A stretch of 35,131 nucleotides of DNA, from positions 1 through 35,131 of the forward strand of contig JAQVZQ010000004.1 of assembly GCA_028708095.1 (NCBI GenBank), in the 5' to 3' direction. This document shows positions 31,497-35,131 of this stretch, in pieces. Source of the DNA: Dysgonamonadaceae bacterium. Lineage in GTDB: Bacteria; Bacteroidota; Bacteroidia; Bacteroidales; Dysgonomonadaceae. The notes below the pieces were generated by a model. That model had not been told where the DNA came from and did no database searches. It saw only the letters and a list, made by a program, of their open reading frames with translations. A program made the translations under genes and the position numbers. Positions within the stretch are counted from its first letter, which is position 1, and the number at the start of each line of letters is the position of its first letter.

Positions 31497-31885
31497 TTAA
31501 TCTTTTAAATATCTTTTGACTATGCTTTGAAGACGCGTGATGTCTGATTTTTGTCTGTTTTTGTAGCCACATAATGCTACAATCTTGTCTGGATTACTAT
31601 TAGTGCAAAAAAATAAATTCTTAAATGTTTACTCTTAAATTCAAAAGAAATTACGTCTTTAATGTTTAATTGTATAGAGTTTAGTTTATTATTCGGAAGC
31701 CTTCCTCCGTCTGCAAAATATTGCGCATATGAAATAAGCGTCTTAAATTCAGAGTAATACTGTTTATTTAAACAAACATCATTTTCGAAATCATCAAGGG
31801 AGCAAACCCCATCAATCTCTAATTTATAGAAATCATATTTACTCCCCTTTATCGCTTCTATCTCTTTTAAAACAAACTTAGACAT
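31497..31885 (-). CDS. higB: HigB-like RelE-superfamily toxin, frame broken at T7
   Basis: The frame from ATG 31885 gives 102 residues and stops at 31577. Up to HLRIYFF it looks like a HigB/RelE toxin (GSKYDFYKLEIDG, FKTLISYAQYFADGGRLPNNKLNSIQ, ISFEFKSKHLRIYFF), then reads nonsense. After the run of seven T on minus (31613-31607), the -1 frame continues CTNSNPDKIVALCGYKNRQ and then KSDITRLQSIVKRYLKD, ending TAA at 31497. That is the expected C-terminus and gives a 129-residue protein. One extra T, or a -1 ribosomal slip on T TTT TTT, would restore it. It may be inactivated, phase-variable, made by programmed frameshifting, or a sequencing error. Predicted ribosome-associated mRNA endonuclease. 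Confidence 0.75.
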
Positions 31886-31891
31886 TGAAAA

Positions 31892-31909
31892 GTTTAGTAA
31901 TTACTATAC
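31892..31909. promoter_or_regulatory. palindromic operator of the toxin-antitoxin-chaperone operon
   Basis: A perfect 12-base palindrome TAGTAATTACTA (31895-31906) extends to 18 bases (GTTTAGTAATTACTATAC) with one mismatched pair. It abuts the -7 box and lies 7 bases upstream of the toxin ATG: the expected place for HigA autorepression. Confidence 0.7.
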
Positions 31910-31916
31910 AAAGATA
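31909..31916 (-). promoter_or_regulatory. -7 box of the toxin-antitoxin-chaperone operon
   Basis: TATCTTTG on minus, 24 bases before the toxin ATG, adjoining the palindrome. The -33 region is T-rich without a clear TTTG. Confidence 0.65.
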
Positions 31917-32156
31917 TAGCTGTTGTGGTTATTATAAAAATTAAATTCAAACTTTAACATATTGTTGTCCATGCAAACTTATAAAAAAAAGTGTCACTGC
32001 ACTTATATCAAAAAAAAAGCTGGTAATTGGGCTAATAACAGTTTATCCATTCAATCGAGGACAACGACCCTTCAGCCATCACCACTCCCATCATACCAAA
32101 TAGAAATTGTGTTACCAAAATTATCAACTGTCAGCTGTTAACTGTTAATTAATCAA

Positions 32157-35006
32157 TCACCCCGCCATCCCATTCACAAACGTCTCCACAAAATCAATCA
32201 CTTTGCTAAGCAATCTGTCACCAATAGTTTTACGTTGCAACACCGATGGTTGTTCGCCATCAATAAGGTCAAGCAAGTCGTCACGCAATGGCTCACGCTC
32301 TGCATACAGGTAGTTCTCAATTAACTTCTCAGTCTTTTCATACACAAGGTTCTCTTCTTCCACAAACTGCTTAAAAGCCATCTCTTGCTCTCGTGTCCAA
32401 TACTTCTCAAACTCTTCGGGTATATCATCCGTATCGTGTATAGCGGGCAAGTTTTCAGCAATAAACTTCTCAATCAACTCCTTCTTGCTACGCATATTCA
32501 CTTCGCCTGTCAACAAGTCCACCACCTCTTTGCGCTTAGCTTCTTTTTCCGATGCTGTCGCACCTTTCAGTTCAGCCAAGAGTTTCAAAATGTAGGTAAC
32601 ATTTATTTCGTCGCGATGAATCAACTCCAACTCAAAGTCAACATCATCCAAGATAGACACCTTCTCCTTTGGGTCTTTTTTTACCTCTTGCCACAAATCA
32701 AGGTATTTGCTCCTATAGTCATTGAATAGTTGCTCGTTCATCTCCAAATCGTCCCATTTGAAATCGGCAAACGATGTCATCGTATTTTTTAGTCGCATCA
32801 ATTCGCGAAATGCTTTAATAAACTCCAACTTCTCCTCTTCGCCTATCAAAGCACTTACACTATCTACTGTAGGAGCAATAGCCAGCAATCTCTCAAATGC
32901 TTCATTAAATTTCTTCTGATAATCTTCGTAAGGCTGCATAATGATTACATCAATCGCCTCTTTGTTGCTAAAGAGCGTGATTGCCTCATCGGTAGACTTC
33001 TTCAAGTTGCGAAACACAACAATATTGCCCTGACTCTTCTGCTCATTCAATATTCTATTGGTGCGAGAGTAAGCCTGTATCAATCCATGATAGCGCAAAT
33101 TCTTATCCACATACATGGTGTTCAGTGACTTGCTGTCAAACCCCGTTAAAAACATATTCACCACCAACAGAATATCTATCTTACGAGCCTTTACCTGTTT
33201 CGAAATATCGTTGTAGTAGTTGTAAAAAGATTGACTATCGCGGGTAGTAAAGTTCGAACCAAATAACGCATTGTAATCTCCAATATAGCTTTCCAATTTG
33301 TCGCGTTTGTGCATAGTCATGCCATAAAGAGCAGGTGTATCTTCCACCACAGATACCTCTTCTGGTATAAACCCATTGGCATCAGCATCGTCTTCATTGG
33401 CAACATAGCTAAATATAGTAGCAATGCGCAAGTTGTGTTCGCCAGCCTCTTTCTTTCGTTTAAATATATCGTAATAGTTTACCAACAAATCGGTGCTTCC
33501 CACACAAAACATAGCAGTGAAATCTCTGTTGTGTGTCTTTCGATCGTGATGAGCAATGATGTAATCAACAATCTTTTCCAATCTTTGGGGCGACTCCATC
33601 AATTCGCGGGTGTCTATGTCTTCTACTTCAATGTCTATTTCGGTAGATGATTCTTTACGGCGATACCGTCCCACATATTCCACCGCAAATTTCAATACAT
33701 TCTGGTCGTTGATAGCATCCGTTATCACATATTTGTGCAAGCAATCGCCAAACAGCTCCTTGGTAGTGCGTTTGCCCAATTCATTCTTCACGGCATTGTC
33801 TGCAAATATGGGGGTGCCTGTAAAGCCAAACAGTTGGTGATTGTTGAAAAAATCTTTTATCCTATTGTGCGTTTCGCCAAACTGACTGCGGTGACACTCA
33901 TCGAAGATGAAAACAATGCGCTTGTCACGCATCTTCTCCATCCTTGCAAGGTAGTTTTTGTTTTTTATGGCAGTGTTCAGTTTCTGAATGGTAGTGACAA
34001 TCAATTGGGTGTCGTCGGCAAATTGGTTGACCAATGCCCTTGTGTTGTCAGTGCCATCCACGCTTCCTTTGGAGAAGCTATTGAACTCTTTGGTCGTCTG
34101 ATAATCCAAGTCCTTTCTATCCACCACAAACACCACCTTGTCCACTTGAGGCATTTGCATAATGATTTGACTCGCCTTGAACGATGTCAACGTCTTGCCC
34201 GATCCCGTTGTGTGCCAAATATACCCATTGTGCGTGCTATTCATTACCTTGTCTATAATGCTCTCCACCGCATAGTATTGATAGGGACGCAACACCATCA
34301 ATATCTTCTCCGTTTCGTTCAGCACAATGTACTTACATATCATTTTAGAGATGTGGCAAGGCTCTAAGAAAGCAGCAGTAAAACCGTTCAATATGTTCGA
34401 TACACGATTGTTTTCCTTGTCAGTCCAATAGAAAGTCTGCTTAAACGATTGGTACCTATTGTTGGCATAGTACTTCGTGTTCACCCCATTGCTTATCACA
34501 AATATCTGCACATACTGAAACAGTGCAGACCCCGCCCCAAAAGAGTGTCGCTGATAGCGATTGATTTGATTAAAAGCCTCTTTCATCTCCAATCCACGAC
34601 GCTTTAGCTCTATTTGCACCAGTGGTAATCCGTTGATAAGCAGTGTTACATCATATCTGTTTTTGTAACTCCCCTCCATGGCTACTTGGTTGGTAACCTG
34701 ATATTGGTTGCGACACCAATGTTGTGTGTTCAAAAACTCGAAATAGAGATTATCGCCATTCTCCCTCACCAAGTGTTGCTTCTCGCGCAACGTCTTTGCT
34801 TTTTCAAACACACTGCCCTTGTTCAATATGTTCAACACCTGTTCAAACTCTTTGTGGCTAAAGGTGATGTTGTTGTGCTTTTCCAATTGACGCTTCAAGT
34901 TGCTCAATAGCGCCTCCTCATCGGGTATTCGTACTTGGGTGTAGCCAATGGTTACTAATTGGGTTATTAGTTGGGTTTCTAAGATGTGTTCGGGTTGGGT
35001 GGTCAT
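32157..35006 (-). CDS. hsdR: type I restriction enzyme, restriction/translocase subunit HsdR
   Basis: A 949-residue R subunit of a type I restriction-modification system, which translocates and cuts unmodified DNA. The N-terminal PD-(D/E)XK nuclease has Asp119 (NRYDVTLL), Glu133 and Lys135 (LVQIELKRRG), and QINRYQRHSF as the helical motif. The superfamily 2 motor has Walker A TTGSGKT (266-272), DECH (369-372) and GFTGTP (about 394-399). Helicase domain 2 follows (LLVVNMFLTGFDSKSLNTMYVDKNLRYHGLIQAYSRTNR). The C-terminal helical domain binds the methylase core. Starts MTTQPEHILETQLI at 35006 and appears complete. hsdM and hsdS should lie upstream, beyond the window edge. It is followed by the toxin-antitoxin-chaperone operon, which has its own promoter. 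Confidence 0.96.
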   Translation of the reverse strand: MTTQPEHILETQLITQLVTIGYTQVRIPDEEALLSNLKRQLEKHNNITFSHKEFEQVLNILNKGSVFEKAKTLREKQHLVRENGDNLYFEFLNTQHWCRNQYQVTNQVAMEGSYKNRYDVTLLINGLPLVQIELKRRGLEMKEAFNQINRYQRHSFGAGSALFQYVQIFVISNGVNTKYYANNRYQSFKQTFYWTDKENNRVSNILNGFTAAFLEPCHISKMICKYIVLNETEKILMVLRPYQYYAVESIIDKVMNSTHNGYIWHTTGSGKTLTSFKASQIIMQMPQVDKVVFVVDRKDLDYQTTKEFNSFSKGSVDGTDNTRALVNQFADDTQLIVTTIQKLNTAIKNKNYLARMEKMRDKRIVFIFDECHRSQFGETHNRIKDFFNNHQLFGFTGTPIFADNAVKNELGKRTTKELFGDCLHKYVITDAINDQNVLKFAVEYVGRYRRKESSTEIDIEVEDIDTRELMESPQRLEKIVDYIIAHHDRKTHNRDFTAMFCVGSTDLLVNYYDIFKRKKEAGEHNLRIATIFSYVANEDDADANGFIPEEVSVVEDTPALYGMTMHKRDKLESYIGDYNALFGSNFTTRDSQSFYNYYNDISKQVKARKIDILLVVNMFLTGFDSKSLNTMYVDKNLRYHGLIQAYSRTNRILNEQKSQGNIVVFRNLKKSTDEAITLFSNKEAIDVIIMQPYEDYQKKFNEAFERLLAIAPTVDSVSALIGEEEKLEFIKAFRELMRLKNTMTSFADFKWDDLEMNEQLFNDYRSKYLDLWQEVKKDPKEKVSILDDVDFELELIHRDEINVTYILKLLAELKGATASEKEAKRKEVVDLLTGEVNMRSKKELIEKFIAENLPAIHDTDDIPEEFEKYWTREQEMAFKQFVEEENLVYEKTEKLIENYLYAEREPLRDDLLDLIDGEQPSVLQRKTIGDRLLSKVIDFVETFVNGMAG

Positions 35007-35009
35007 GTT

Positions 35010-35131
35010 ATATTTGATTATTTTCTTTTTGATTGTCGGAACTTTCTTTTGTCTGAACCTTGATTCGCATGATAATCTTGAATTCCTTGATGCTGTCTGA
35101 ACCTTGCTTATTTTGACTCGAATCTTGCTTT
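35010..35131 (-). repeat. edge region with short direct repeats
   Basis: On minus, CAAGGTTCAGACA occurs twice (near 35100 and 35057), with related CAAGATT units between. A minus-strand frame is open from the window edge to a TAA at about 35014 (ending KESSDNQKENNQI), so this may be the 3' end of an upstream gene. It is too short to identify. Confidence 0.35.

Noticed and set aside
1-35131. tRNA, rRNA, transposase, integrase and prophage genes
   Set aside because: Looked for conserved tRNA T-loop motifs and mobile-element proteins by eye; none convincing. A tRNA scan could still find one I missed.

Overview
The window looks like chromosomal DNA from an AT-rich member of the Bacteroidota, most likely Bacteroidales-like. 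Three things point there. First, many intergenic regions carry the Bacteroidetes promoter -7 box (TAnnTTTG, usually TATCTTTG or TATATTTG), sometimes with TTTG about 19 bases upstream, and strong Shine-Dalgarno sites are rare. Second, the gene set is typical of the phylum: RRM-type RNA-binding protein, FadL/TodX-type outer-membrane protein, SPOR lipoprotein, secreted M3 peptidase and a PIN-PhoH protein. Third, secreted and lipoprotein signals are of Bacteroidetes type. Almost all genes lie on the minus strand; only the PIN-PhoH gene and hisS are on plus.

Layout. 1-1800: leuA preceded by a transcription attenuator with a 24-codon leader peptide rich in Ile, Leu and Val. 1.9-5.6 kb: secreted FAD oxidoreductase, small repeat protein, aspartate-dehydrogenase-like enzyme. 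6-9 kb: accessory stretch with an unrecognised protein, a tiny membrane protein, heptamer repeats and a two-domain protein ending in a microbial-type poly(ADP-ribose) glycohydrolase domain. 9.1-10.6 kb: stomatin/NfeD pair. 10.7-12.9 kb: a beta-CASP metallo-beta-lactamase nuclease-like gene tightly linked to a PD-(D/E)XK nuclease-like gene, followed by about 1 kb of non-coding DNA with a duplicated hairpin element. 13.9-17.8 kb: carbon-nitrogen hydrolase, lipoprotein, small acidic protein, tsaB, RRM protein. 18-23.7 kb: M3 peptidase, PIN-PhoH, hisS. 24-29.9 kb: outer-membrane protein, Gly/Tyr/Ser/Arg-rich secreted protein, PhnP/RNase Z-like hydrolase, SPOR lipoprotein, unknown secreted protein.

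30-35 kb is defence-like. It holds a tandem plus-strand array of small RNA-like units (A-B-A'-B') whose hairpins covary, a toxin-antitoxin-chaperone operon (HigB-like toxin, HigA-like antitoxin, SecB-like chaperone) whose toxin frame is broken in a run of seven T, and the restriction subunit HsdR of a type I restriction-modification system that continues beyond the window.

The best leads are the small-RNA array, the frameshifted toxin with its palindromic operator, the leu attenuator, the MBL plus PD-(D/E)XK pair with duplicated hairpins, and the PARG fusion. No tRNA, rRNA, CRISPR array, transposase or integrase was found by eye. All family calls come from reading motifs, not from database searches.
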